From positions 1 to 39,426 of the forward strand of contig JADZFK010000227.1 of assembly GCA_020849945.1 (NCBI GenBank): a DNA stretch of 39,426 nucleotides. Direction: 5' to 3'. This stretch comes from Pirellulales bacterium. Lineage in GTDB: Bacteria; Planctomycetota; Planctomycetia; Pirellulales; Lacipirellulaceae. Below, piece by piece: positions 7,847-16,193 of the stretch. The notes beneath the pieces were generated by a model that saw only the letters and a program-made list of their open reading frames with translations, searched no databases and was not told the origin of the DNA. Within the stretch, counting starts at the first letter, position 1, and each line of letters starts with the position of its first letter. Position numbers and translations under genes: made by a program.

Positions 7847-10534
7847 ATGGCTATCTACAAAACATCGTTGATTCTGCCCTGCCAGGGTTGGGATGACTTC
7901 CCAACCCACCTGGACGATGACTCTTCGGCTGAAATCCTTGCGGGTTGGACTTCGTTGTGGCATCCGAGCCTGATTGCCGCCACGAAAGGGGTACCCGGGG
8001 CGTTGGCCGCCACCAACTTGCCCGGGCCCGAGGAGATGGCGGATCACCTCGTGGTGGCCCCGAAGGCAAGCCGGCAGATCATGCCCAGCGATTGGTGCGA
8101 CCGCGTGCGCGAGGTTGGCCCGGCGGGGCCGTGGCCCGTCGAGCCGACGACCTCGCGAGCTTCGACCTTGGTGGCCACGTTGGCCGCGGCCTCGGTTGCT
8201 CACTTGCCACTGGATGTCGAAACGACCGCCGATTTTTTCGCGCTTGGGTTCGCGTACTTGCAGGTGGAGTTACTTACGAAGGCGATGCGTTACACCTCGG
8301 TGCTGGATACGGCCCAGTTTGAAGCGGCGGTGGTTGCCGCCGCGAAAGAAGCCGTTGCCGGTCGAAACCAACCGGCCCACGAAGAGCTGGCAAGGGCCTT
8401 TGATCTCCTTGCCGATACGCGAAATCATGCCTACGCCGTGGATTACTACGCGATCGACCTCGCGCTGCTCGCCGACGCAACGCTGGGCGAAGCACTTCGA
8501 ACACGACTGGCCGGCAGCGGGCCAACGAACCTCCTCATCACCGGCCAGCAACTGGAACGATTGGCGCAACAGCCTGAAACGCTTGCCGCGTTGCGAGCCG
8601 CGCTGGATGCTGGTACGGTTTCGTTGGTGGGGGGTAAGTATCGGCATGAACCCTTTTCGCATGTCGGTCCTGAAGGCCTGCTCGCGGACCTGCGCGGTGG
8701 CCAGGAGGTTGCCCAGCGTTTGCTGGGGCACAAGTACGAGGTGTACGGCCAGTTTGATTCGGCGTTCACGATCCTGTTGCCCGCGGTGCTTCGCGGATTG
8801 GGATATCGAGGCGCATTGCATGCCGCATTTGATGGCGGAAAATTGCCTCGCCCCGAACAACGAAAGACGAATTGGGGAGCCGATACCGACGCCTCGATCG
8901 AGACCCTTGCCGTGATGCCCTTGGATGCCGCGCGGCCAAGCGTTTGGCTCTTGCTGGCCGAGCGTGTGGCCGACACGATCGCGCGCGACCATGTGGCAAC
9001 GATTCTGCTGGCCAGTTGGCCGGGCGCGGAAGCGGAGTCATTCGGCGATTTGCGTCGAGCGGCGAAGTTCAACAACGTTCTCGGCAAATTGGTGACGTTG
9101 GAGGAGTACTTTGAAATCACACGCGAGGTAGACGATTGGATTCACTTCCGCCCGAGCGAATACCCGAATCGAACGATCGGCTCGACGTCTTGCCCTGCCG
9201 ATTCAGTTTCCTCGCAGGTGGAAGGGTATCGGAGCGATGCGCGGGGCGTGTATCGCCGCGTTGCGGCCGGGTTATCGGCCCTCGCTGGTTTTTCCGTGCA
9301 AGACGGCAACGGATGTGCGACCAACGACCGGCCGGAGCCGTGCGTGGTGATGAACCCGTGGAACTTCTCGCAATCGTACCTGATAGGAATGAACCCCTTG
9401 GCTCGTGGTGGCGATTTCGCCCTTTCCGCCGAACTGGATGCACCTTCGCGGACTGCCAATCTGCAGGTTACGCACGTGCAAGAGGTGCCGGGGTGCGGGT
9501 TTCGCAAGGTGCCGAGAGAAGTGACGGCACCCGCCGCTGTTGGAGCCGCCCAATCTGCTCGGCTGGCGGAAGGGCTGACGCTGCGCAACGAACACTTGGA
9601 AGTGTCCATCTCTCCGAAGTCTGGCGGCATTCAATCGATTCGAACCCATCGCGATCGCGGTACGCGAGTTTCGCAGCGGCTTGTGTTTCGTTCGGGAGTG
9701 GTTGCTGAAGACGGCGAATCGCAAATGGTTGCCGAACGAGTCGAGATCACGCGGAACGATTCGTCGATGGGCGAAATTACTTCGCGTGGCAATGTGCTCG
9801 ATGCGAAAGGGGAATTGCACTCTCATTTCGTTCAGCGCGTTCGAGTGATCCGCGGTTTGGCGCCGATCGTGGTCGAAGTGGAGTTGGAACCGCGTCGCCT
9901 GCCCGAGGGGGCGATCTGGGACTCGTATTTCGCTAGCCGCCTGGCTTGGCGCGACGATGCGTTTGCCGTGCGACGCGGGCTGGAATGGACGGCCTGCCAA
10001 GCGGCCCACGAACGGATCGAGTCCGTCGAATGGGTTGAGATCGACGATGCCCTGGGCCGCATCACATGCCTGGCACTCGGGTTGCCATTTCATCGCCGCG
10101 TGGCGAGCAATCGACTCGATTCGTTGCTCTTGGTAGAGGGCGAATCGGTTCGGCGGTTTCAGTTTGGGCTTGGCCTGAATCTGAAGTACCCGACTCAAAC
10201 AGCCCTCGAGTTGCTATTTGCGGGCGAGCCGTGTTTTGCCGAAATGCGAACGCGTTGCACGGAGGCGGCGGGGTGGCTCGTGCATGTGGGAGCACGCAAC
10301 GTGTTGATAACGCATCTCGAACCGCTGGCCAAGGAAGGCTCAGGGGTTCGCGTTCGGTTGCGCGAAACCGAAGGCGTTGATACGCAAACCGTTCTCACGG
10401 CCTTCCGACCTTTTCGCTCGGCCCGCATTACCGATTTTCGGGGGGAGCGGCTTGAAGTATTATCAGTAGTGGAAGGAAGTGCCCAGGTAGATCTCGGGCC
10501 GGGGCGTTGGATCCAGGTTGAAGCAGAATGGTGA
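7847..10534 (+). CDS. Large GH38-like (alpha-mannosidase superfamily) carbohydrate-active protein
   Basis: 895 residues from the ATG at 7847; an in-frame GTG at 7823 would add eight. Residues about 180-420 resemble the N-terminal domain of GH38/GH57-type enzymes: TNLLITGQQLERLAQQPE, then ALRAALDAGTVSLVGGKY, then YGQFDSAFTILLPAVL with LGYRGALHAAFDGG. Residues about 580-620 (LRNEHLEVSISPKSGGIQSI) resemble the start of the C-terminal beta-rich domain of alpha-mannosidases. No signal peptide is visible, so the protein is probably cytoplasmic. I could not pin down the nucleophile aspartate with confidence, so the enzyme may be divergent or inactive. It stands alone, divergent from the pilus-type genes, and repeat R1b begins at its stop codon. 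Confidence 0.6.
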   Translation: MAIYKTSLILPCQGWDDFPTHLDDDSSAEILAGWTSLWHPSLIAATKGVPGALAATNLPGPEEMADHLVVAPKASRQIMPSDWCDRVREVGPAGPWPVEPTTSRASTLVATLAAASVAHLPLDVETTADFFALGFAYLQVELLTKAMRYTSVLDTAQFEAAVVAAAKEAVAGRNQPAHEELARAFDLLADTRNHAYAVDYYAIDLALLADATLGEALRTRLAGSGPTNLLITGQQLERLAQQPETLAALRAALDAGTVSLVGGKYRHEPFSHVGPEGLLADLRGGQEVAQRLLGHKYEVYGQFDSAFTILLPAVLRGLGYRGALHAAFDGGKLPRPEQRKTNWGADTDASIETLAVMPLDAARPSVWLLLAERVADTIARDHVATILLASWPGAEAESFGDLRRAAKFNNVLGKLVTLEEYFEITREVDDWIHFRPSEYPNRTIGSTSCPADSVSSQVEGYRSDARGVYRRVAAGLSALAGFSVQDGNGCATNDRPEPCVVMNPWNFSQSYLIGMNPLARGGDFALSAELDAPSRTANLQVTHVQEVPGCGFRKVPREVTAPAAVGAAQSARLAEGLTLRNEHLEVSISPKSGGIQSIRTHRDRGTRVSQRLVFRSGVVAEDGESQMVAERVEITRNDSSMGEITSRGNVLDAKGELHSHFVQRVRVIRGLAPIVVEVELEPRRLPEGAIWDSYFASRLAWRDDAFAVRRGLEWTACQAAHERIESVEWVEIDDALGRITCLALGLPFHRRVASNRLDSLLLVEGESVRRFQFGLGLNLKYPTQTALELLFAGEPCFAEMRTRCTEAAGWLVHVGARNVLITHLEPLAKEGSGVRVRLRETEGVDTQTVLTAFRPFRSARITDFRGERLEVLSVVEGSAQVDLGPGRWIQVEAEW

Positions 10535-10693
10535 GGAGTGAGTTGTGAGTTGTGTGGGGCGGAACGAATGTTGAGTGTGGGTTGAGTGTTTAGCCTCGAC
10601 GCGGAGCGGAGCGCGGAACTGCCAACGGATATCCCCTCCCCAGCCCTCTCCACCGAGGGGAGGGAGCCTGAAGTTATGGAATTAGGGGTGCGG
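10533..10693. repeat. Dispersed repeat R1, copy b (inverted partner of 2861-3036)
   Basis: Its reverse complement follows copy a closely over about 165 bases, with a small insertion near the CCTCCCC run. It starts at the stop codon of the GH38-like gene and occupies over half of the 308-base gap before cmk. No coding potential is apparent. Confidence 0.85.
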
Positions 10694-10736
10694 TGTGATT
10701 TGATTTGGTGCGGTTTGTGCCGTAATGCGATGTACG

Positions 10737-10763
10737 TAGCACGGACTGAAGTCCGTGCCACGA
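10737..10763. repeat. Short palindromic repeat R4 (GCACGGACTGAAGTCCGTGC)
   Basis: Perfect inverted arms GCACGGACT and AGTCCGTGC form a hairpin with a tiny loop, followed by CACG. Related sequence occurs at 33851-33923 (TACGGAC...GTCCGTA, and CTGAAGTCCGTGCCACG). It lies about 80 bases before the cmk start. Confidence 0.75.
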
Positions 10764-10842
10764 GAGGACGCTAACAGGGTTGTTACTTTGCGGCTGCGGT
10801 TGCTGGTCGATCGTTTTCGTATTGGATGGATTTCGAATCGCA

Positions 10843-11490
10843 ATGATTGTCACGATAGATGGTCCGGCTGGTGCGGGGAAGAGTAGCGCGGCGCGCGAGT
10901 TGGCGCGGCGGCTTGGGTTTCGATTTTTGGATACCGGGGCCATGTATCGAGCCGTTACCCTGGCGGCGCGCGAGCGGGGCCTAAACCTAGCCGATGGCGA
11001 GACACTTGCCAAGCTTGTTGCGGAGATTCGAGTTGAACTGGTTGGAGACCGTGTGATGCTGGACGGGCAAGACGTGTCTTCCGCGATCCGCAAGTTTGAG
11101 ATCACGACCGCGATCCACTATGCGGCCGACAACCCGGCCGTTCGGCGGCAATTGGTTGAGTGGCAGCGGGCCGCCGCCGCCCGGGAAAACGTGGTGACGG
11201 AAGGCCGCGATCAAGGGACCGTTGTCTTTCCCGATGCCGAGTGCAAGATATTCCTTACGGCCGACGAGCGTGAGCGGGCGCGTCGGCGTCATGCCGACTT
11301 GGCCACTCGGGGCGAAACGATCCCTTTCGACGAAGTGCTTGCGAACCAGCGATTGCGAGACCATCGCGACGAGTCGCGGCCGGTCGGGGCGCTGACGAAA
11401 GCGGCCGACGCCATCGAAGTTTCCACTGACGGACTTACGCCCGAGCAAGTCGTCGATACCCTTGAAAAGATCGTGCGATCCAAGCAATGA
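10843..11490 (+). CDS. cmk: Cytidylate kinase
   Basis: Phosphorylates CMP and dCMP from ATP in the cytoplasm, recycling pyrimidine nucleotides for RNA, DNA and phospholipid synthesis. The 215-residue product has the family's usual length. The P-loop GPAGAGKS is at residues 7-14, and LDTGAMYRAVTL and TEGRDQGTVVFPDA are hallmark cmk segments for nucleotide and substrate binding. An upstream in-frame TTG would add 21 residues ahead of the strongly conserved MIVTIDGPAGAGKS start, so I take the ATG at 10843. Its last four bases overlap plsC (ATGA), which points to translational coupling. The rpsA gene that often follows cmk elsewhere is absent here. Confidence 0.97.
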   Translation: MIVTIDGPAGAGKSSAARELARRLGFRFLDTGAMYRAVTLAARERGLNLADGETLAKLVAEIRVELVGDRVMLDGQDVSSAIRKFEITTAIHYAADNPAVRRQLVEWQRAAAARENVVTEGRDQGTVVFPDAECKIFLTADERERARRRHADLATRGETIPFDEVLANQRLRDHRDESRPVGALTKAADAIEVSTDGLTPEQVVDTLEKIVRSKQ

Positions 11491-12140
11491 ACATGCGCGA
11501 GTGGTTGGCCTGGTTGTGGTACGCGGTACTGTGGTGCCCCTGTTTCGCGCTGGGCCAATTGCTGTTTGGATACCGATATACGGGCAAGCAATTCGTGCCG
11601 CGCACGGGGCGCGTGCTTCTGCTTGCCAATCATCAGAGTAACTTGGACCCTGTGTTGGTGGGGCTGGCGTGCCCGCGGCAACTCAAGTACCTTGCGCGGC
11701 AAGGCCTCTTTTTCTTTCCGTTCAACCTTTGGATTCGCGCGTTGGGAGCCGTGCCGATCGACCGCGAACGCGGTGCCTTGGCCGGCATCCGCGCAACGCT
11801 TGAACTGCTGAAGCAAGAAAACGCCGTCCTTGTGTTTCCCGAGGGTTCTCGAACCACGGATGGCGAATTGCACGAGATGCTTCCCGGCTTCTGTTTGCTG
11901 GCGAGAAGAAGCCGGGCGACGATCGTGCCATTGGCGTTCGAAGGCGCGTTTGCCGCCTTGCCACGTGGCAAGGCCCTCATTCGCCCCCATTCCATCGCGC
12001 TTACGTTTGGCGAGGCCATTCCTTACTCTCAAGTCGAACATTTGACCGACGAGCAACTAACCGAGCTTGTGACGGAGCGAATCCGAGAGGCCCTTGGTAG
12101 ATCGCGTGCCGAACTCGGGTGGGAATCTTGCCCGAGTTGA
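11487..12140 (+). CDS. plsC: 1-acyl-sn-glycerol-3-phosphate acyltransferase (PlsC family)
   Basis: Adds the second acyl chain to lysophosphatidic acid to form phosphatidic acid at the cytoplasmic membrane. The 217-residue protein has a hydrophobic N-terminus (residues about 5-28). The catalytic HX4D motif is NHQSNLD (His49, Asp54). The phosphate-binding motif FPEGSRT is at residues 117-123. The intermediate block ALGAVPIDRERG also fits the family. The gene begins inside the stop codon of cmk, so the two are almost surely cotranscribed; CMP recycling and phospholipid synthesis are loosely linked through CDP-diacylglycerol. The acyl donor (acyl-ACP or acyl-CoA) cannot be read from sequence. Confidence 0.95.
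   Translation: MNMREWLAWLWYAVLWCPCFALGQLLFGYRYTGKQFVPRTGRVLLLANHQSNLDPVLVGLACPRQLKYLARQGLFFFPFNLWIRALGAVPIDRERGALAGIRATLELLKQENAVLVFPEGSRTTDGELHEMLPGFCLLARRSRATIVPLAFEGAFAALPRGKALIRPHSIALTFGEAIPYSQVEHLTDEQLTELVTERIREALGRSRAELGWESCPS
12112..12138 (+). terminator. Hairpin across the plsC stop codon, no U-tract
   Basis: AACTCGGG and CCCGAGTT form an 8-bp perfect stem with an 11-base loop covering the last codons of plsC. No run of T follows, so it is not a classical intrinsic terminator. It may protect the mRNA 3' end or be incidental. Confidence 0.3.
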
Positions 12141-12532
12141 CGCCCCCGTGCCTTTCGACTGCAATAAAAACCAATCGAAGGGCGGAATTGTTTTCCGATG
12201 TGGAATCGGTTGGCGGCCCTCGGCGGGGTCCGGTGGTACCGCGGCGGCCACCCCGCCGGCTTCCGCCGGTGGCTTGGGGGTAGCACGGGGGAACTGGAAA
12301 ACCGGGGGCCGAGATAGTCGGGGTTGGTCATTTTTTCGGCCAATTGGCTTCGCTTTTTCACATGCCCGCGAGACCGGAAAAGGGCCCCGCCCCCTTTCGT
12401 TAGAGTCGCTTCGGTTCTCGCGGTCGTATTCGAAAAACGCTTGGAAAACGTCATTCGCCCGACTATGCTGAAGATTGCCTTCAAAAGGCTTTCGTTTTGG
12501 ACCCGTTCATGCTTGCCTCCCCAAAAAACACT
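12141..12532. other. Intergenic region upstream of the glycine-rich secreted protein
   Basis: 392 bases without a credible gene. The left half is very GC-rich with small self-complementary runs of GCCGCC and GGCGG type. The right half becomes less GC-rich and holds a promoter-like pair at 12441-12469. Confidence 0.5.
12441..12469 (+). promoter_or_regulatory. Sigma-70-like promoter for the glycine-rich secreted protein
   Basis: TTGGAA (-35) and TATGCT (-10) are separated by 17 bases. Each matches the consensus at four or more of six positions. The site lies about 60 bases before the chosen ATG at 12533. Confidence 0.4.
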
Positions 12533-13468
12533 ATGATTGCCAAGAAACTGTTTTCTGTTTTGGCCGTTTCATCGTTCTTTGTAGTAGCGACCCAAGTGGG
12601 TGCGTTGGCGGCGGATTCCGCTTCGCCCGATCGCAGTGCCAATCCGCCGGCGGTTGATCTGTTCGAGGCGATGAGCGACCATCGGGTGGACGTGATGTTC
12701 ATTGCGAAGAGTGACCGCGATGCCCGGGTCATAATCAAGAACAACACACAGCAACCGCTGAACGTGAAGTTGCCGCAGGCTTTTGCGGGTGTGCCCGCGT
12801 TGGCACAGTTCGGTGGTGGTGGACGTGGTGGCGGCGGGTTTGGCGGCGGCGGACGTGGCGGCGGTGGTTTTGGTGGTGGCGGCGGCGGTCAGCAAAGTGT
12901 TGGTGGTAGCTTCGGCGGCGGTGGCGGCGGTGGAATTGGCGGTGGCGGCGGCGGTGGCGGCTTCTTCAGCATCCCTCCCGACCAAGCAGCCAAGCTCGAT
13001 GTCAAAGTCGTGTGCCTCGATCACGGGCTTCGCACACCGAATAGTTCTTCTGCCTACAATATCGTACCCGCGGAAGAGTTCTTGGAAGATCGGCCGGCGG
13101 TGGTCGAACTTCTCAAGGCTTTCGGTTCAGGCGAGTTGCAACAGGGTGCGGTCCAAGCGGCCGCTTGGCATCTTAACAACGGGCTTACGTGGCAAGAACT
13201 TTCCGCGAAGCTGCAGGGGACCCGGCGCAGTGTGAGCCGCGCGTCTTACTTTACGCAGGAAGAACTGCGTGCGGGGCTTGCGTATGCGAACGAGGCGACC
13301 CGGCTCGCGCAGGAGAATGCATCGCAATACGCAGCCGCCAAGAAAGCCCGTGGCGAAAAAGCCGCCAAGAAGGAGCTCGAAAGCAGCGATTCACGCAGCA
13401 CGACCGATCTCGATTCGGTGGAGCCGGAATCTGCCCGAACGGAAAAGGCAACTTCCACGGAAGGCTGA
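12533..13468 (+). CDS. Secreted protein with a long poly-glycine linker, unknown function
   Basis: 311 residues from the ATG at 12533. I chose this start because it gives a clean Sec signal peptide: Lys-Lys, then a hydrophobic core (LFSVLAVSSFFVVAT), then ALA at residues 24-26 before ADSA. Residues about 40-90 look folded and include VDVMFIAKSDRDARVIIKNN. Residues 94-143 are almost only Gly with Phe, Arg, Gln and Ser. Residues about 150-240 look like an alpha-helical domain with Trp and Leu (AAWHLNNGLTWQELSAKL). The C-terminus is charged (Lys, Glu, Ala). I do not recognise either folded part. The polar glycine segment suggests a flexible spacer between an envelope-facing and a second domain. 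Confidence 0.8.
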   Translation: MIAKKLFSVLAVSSFFVVATQVGALAADSASPDRSANPPAVDLFEAMSDHRVDVMFIAKSDRDARVIIKNNTQQPLNVKLPQAFAGVPALAQFGGGGRGGGGFGGGGRGGGGFGGGGGGQQSVGGSFGGGGGGGIGGGGGGGGFFSIPPDQAAKLDVKVVCLDHGLRTPNSSSAYNIVPAEEFLEDRPAVVELLKAFGSGELQQGAVQAAAWHLNNGLTWQELSAKLQGTRRSVSRASYFTQEELRAGLAYANEATRLAQENASQYAAAKKARGEKAAKKELESSDSRSTTDLDSVEPESARTEKATSTEG

Positions 13469-13540
13469 TCGGGCTGGCACAACACTTTGCGTGTCGTTGG
13501 CCCAGTGGGCTTCTTTGCCTTTCGCGTTGGCGGCGGATTT

Positions 13541-13693
13541 CACCACGGAGACACGGAGTCACGGAGAAAGCAGAGAAGCGGATTTGTCATTGCAAATTGG
13601 TCATTTGTCATCGGCCATTTCAGAAATGACCAAATTTCAAATGACAAATTTGCAATGACCAATTCTTCTTCGTGTCTTGGTGTCTCTGTGGTG
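13541..13693. repeat. MITE-like palindromic repeat R2, copy A
   Basis: The left end reads CACCACGGAGACACGGAG and the right end, on the other strand, CACCACAGAGACACCAAGAC. The interior is AT-richer and self-complementary around ATTTCAGAAATG, with several GTCATT/AATGAC units. Copy B (20457-20611) shares both ends and interior; copy C (23530-23684) shares the ends. It sits in the gap between two convergent genes. Confidence 0.85.
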
Positions 13694-13725
13694 CATGAAT
13701 TGTGAAGTTGAACCGCGGGGGGCGT

Positions 13726-15438
13726 TTATGCCGCGCGGGCTTCTTGAATTTCCAGGTCGCGGATCGATGCCAGCAATCGGCGGATTTCGGCCTGGTAGTC
13801 GGAACGTTCGAGATGCCACTGCGATTCCATCTTTTCGTAGTGGTACTGTTGTCGATCGAGTTCCAGTTCTCGTGCCACGAGTCGCGCTGCCTGCGTTTCG
13901 ATATCCACGTGTCGGCGCTCGGCCCAGGCGTTAAGCTCGTTGCGACGTTCCTCGATGAGTTGCAGTTGCTTCGCCAGGTCGCCGCGCACGAGTTCCAACT
14001 CATCCGAGCGTTTGGATAGTTCATCGAGTGTGCTGCGATAGTGATCGGCCAGGCGGCCTCGAACTTGCGAAATGGACCGTGTCAGGCTCGCGGGCGCGAG
14101 CGCGCCAGAAAGCTGGGCCCACGTTTCCTCGGTAGCCAAACGCATTTCGAGCACCTCGCGTTGGGTCGAGCGCAGCTCGGCCTGCAGTTGTGCCAAAGCG
14201 TTTTCGCGGGCGTCTAGCTCGCGTTCGCGTTGTTCCATATCTCGAGAGCGGTGTTCTAGTTCTTCCTGGGCGATCTGTTGTTGGGCCGCGATCGTCCGGC
14301 GGTCTCGCACGGCTTGTTCTTCCTGCTGGCGGCGAACATTCATCAGTTCGGCGCGCTGCTGATCCAGCTCGGCCTTCTCACCCGCCAGTTGCGATTCGGC
14401 TTCATCCAAGTACCGGCGGCGGGCCGCGTACTTCCGCGCTTCTTCTTGAAGGGCTTGCATCCGTTCTTCGGTCACGCCAAGCCGCGCGTACCGTTCGAGT
14501 GCCGTTTCGATCTCCTGTTGGCGATACTCCAGTTGACGGGCCGCCGCTTCCAACTCGGCTTCTCGCGTCGAAATATCCGCCAACGACTTTCGCAACTCGG
14601 CACGCTGGATTTCCACTTCCCCCGCCCGTTGGCGGAGGGCCTCTTCCTGTTCGTCCAATTCCTCGGTGCGGCATTGCAGCCGAGATTCCCAGTCGGCCAC
14701 CTGCGTTTCGCGCCGGTCGATTTCGGCCAATCGATCCTCGGCCCGCGATTTGTCGGCCACCAGTAGTTCGATATCGGCATAAAGCTGCGCCTGGCGGTTG
14801 TCTAGCTCTCGATGCCGAGACTCCACCGCCGACTCGCGGGTTTGAAGTCGCTCGTTGCGTTGGTCCCAGGCCGCTCGGTCAGCATCGAGCGAGGCCAGGC
14901 GCTGTTGGATGTCGGCCTTCGCTTGTTCGATTTCGGCGAGTTGCTGCTGAATCCGCAGTTCGCGCTCGGTGAGCGATTCTTCACGCACGCGCGTCAATTC
15001 GCGGGATCGTGTTTCGGTGGTGGCTTCACGGCGGGTAATTTCTTCTTCTCGTGCCGCGAGCGATTCGGTGCGTTCTTCCAATTCCTGTTGCCGCTCGGCA
15101 AGCCATTGGCGCGCGCCTTCCCATTTCGCTTCCAGGTCGGCTTCTTGCGCCGCTAACTCGTTGTGTTTGCGATCGAGGGTTGCTTGCTCGTGTTGCAGGC
15201 GATCGGCCAGTTGGGCCGCATGTTCTCTCAACCGATCGAGCGAATGCTCGACAACCTGGACGGCCGCGGCCGGTTGAACTTCGTCGGCCACGAGCGCTTC
15301 GTTTCCCGCGTGTGCAGGAACGCGTTCGCCAGCCGCTTGCATCGCTCGGCGCGGAGCGGCATGAGGCGGATCAACGCGAAATTCGCTGGAAGAGAAGGCG
15401 GGACCTTCTGGCGGATTAGCTTCTACGGGGCCGGCCAT
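13726..15438 (-). CDS. Long coiled-coil protein, unknown function
   Basis: 570 residues from the ATG at 15438; GAAGG lies about 9 bases upstream, and an in-frame TTG at 15504 gives a Pro-rich extension that looks untranslated. After about 90 residues of Pro/Ala-rich sequence, residues 95-560 are nearly pure coiled coil, dominated by Glu, Arg, Gln, Ala and Leu in heptads (for example LNDRQQELEERTESLAAREE-like stretches). No membrane segment or signal peptide is seen, so it is probably a cytoplasmic structural protein. It resembles SMC-arm or FlaA-like coiled coils only in composition. It faces the glycine-rich secreted gene and lies downstream of trxA on the same strand. Function unknown. Confidence 0.8.
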   Translation of the reverse strand: MAGPVEANPPEGPAFSSSEFRVDPPHAAPRRAMQAAGERVPAHAGNEALVADEVQPAAAVQVVEHSLDRLREHAAQLADRLQHEQATLDRKHNELAAQEADLEAKWEGARQWLAERQQELEERTESLAAREEEITRREATTETRSRELTRVREESLTERELRIQQQLAEIEQAKADIQQRLASLDADRAAWDQRNERLQTRESAVESRHRELDNRQAQLYADIELLVADKSRAEDRLAEIDRRETQVADWESRLQCRTEELDEQEEALRQRAGEVEIQRAELRKSLADISTREAELEAAARQLEYRQQEIETALERYARLGVTEERMQALQEEARKYAARRRYLDEAESQLAGEKAELDQQRAELMNVRRQQEEQAVRDRRTIAAQQQIAQEELEHRSRDMEQRERELDARENALAQLQAELRSTQREVLEMRLATEETWAQLSGALAPASLTRSISQVRGRLADHYRSTLDELSKRSDELELVRGDLAKQLQLIEERRNELNAWAERRHVDIETQAARLVARELELDRQQYHYEKMESQWHLERSDYQAEIRRLLASIRDLEIQEARAA

Positions 15439-15700
15439 CACGCGTGCCTTCGATCGAGTGGGTGGAAGAGAGGGGTAGGGAGGAATGCCGCAAAGTTTGA
15501 CCAATCGTTACGGATTATTCCTGTCAATCGACCAGCGAACCGGAAAACTCCACACAACCTGTCCAATTCCCCAGCGGCTCGTGCTTTGGGGAAATTGGGG
15601 GCAATGCGGCGGAGCTTGCATGAACGAAGCGGTTGCTGGCGCGCGGGGTGACGGCAGTGCAAGCAGGGCATCTGGCGCTCAGAAGCAGCCGAGCCAGGCG

Positions 15701-16024
15701 CTACTCGTTGGCGGCGTCGATGGCTTGCTGTAGCCGCGACTTCGGTTGAAGGCCGACGAACCGGTCGATTACTTCGCCGTTCTTGAAGAGCATGAGTGTG
15801 GGGATGCTGCTGACACCATAGCTTTGGGCCGAGTTGGGGGCGTCATCGACGTTCAGTTTGCCGACCTTGACGATGCCTTGATTTTCGCCGGCCAACTGTT
15901 CGATCAGCGGAGCGATCTGGCGGCAGGGCCCACACCACGGTGCCCAGAAATCTACAAGAACGGGCACACTGGATTGCAGAACTTCTTGTTCAAAGTTGTT
16001 GTCGTTAAATTCGGGTACGCCCAT
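15701..16024 (-). CDS. trxA: Thioredoxin
   Basis: General cytoplasmic protein-disulfide reductase, regenerated by thioredoxin reductase. The 107-residue length is standard. The active site WCGPC has Cys31 and Cys34, preceded by VLVDFWAP. The cis-proline loop is SSIPTLMLF, and the buried Asp is in VDFWA. AGGAG lies seven bases before the ATG at 16024. No second Cys pair or signal peptide is present, so this is an ordinary cytoplasmic form. The 262 bases after its stop hold nothing recognisable before the coiled-coil gene. Confidence 0.97.
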   Translation of the reverse strand: MGVPEFNDNNFEQEVLQSSVPVLVDFWAPWCGPCRQIAPLIEQLAGENQGIVKVGKLNVDDAPNSAQSYGVSSIPTLMLFKNGEVIDRFVGLQPKSRLQQAIDAANE

Positions 16025-16193
16025 TTGAAACTCCTGGTCGAACTCCAGCCGCGGTACGCGAAACGGGCCATGCCTTGCAAACGTGCATGGTAAACCTAGA
16101 CGCGATATAGAGTTGGATTATAGGGATACTTTGAGGCGGGTGTCAACGACCAGCGTGGATAAGTACATGGGAAACTGCGGCACGGACCGGTAG

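Noticed and set aside
7565-8203. 212-residue minus-strand frame overlapping the GH38-like gene start
   Set aside because: Arg/Gly-rich composition is typical of a shadow of a GC-rich coding strand, and it overlaps a better gene.
10533-10763. R1b and R4 as a regulatory region specific to cmk
   Set aside because: Both repeats recur elsewhere at unrelated genes, so a cmk-specific role is not supported.
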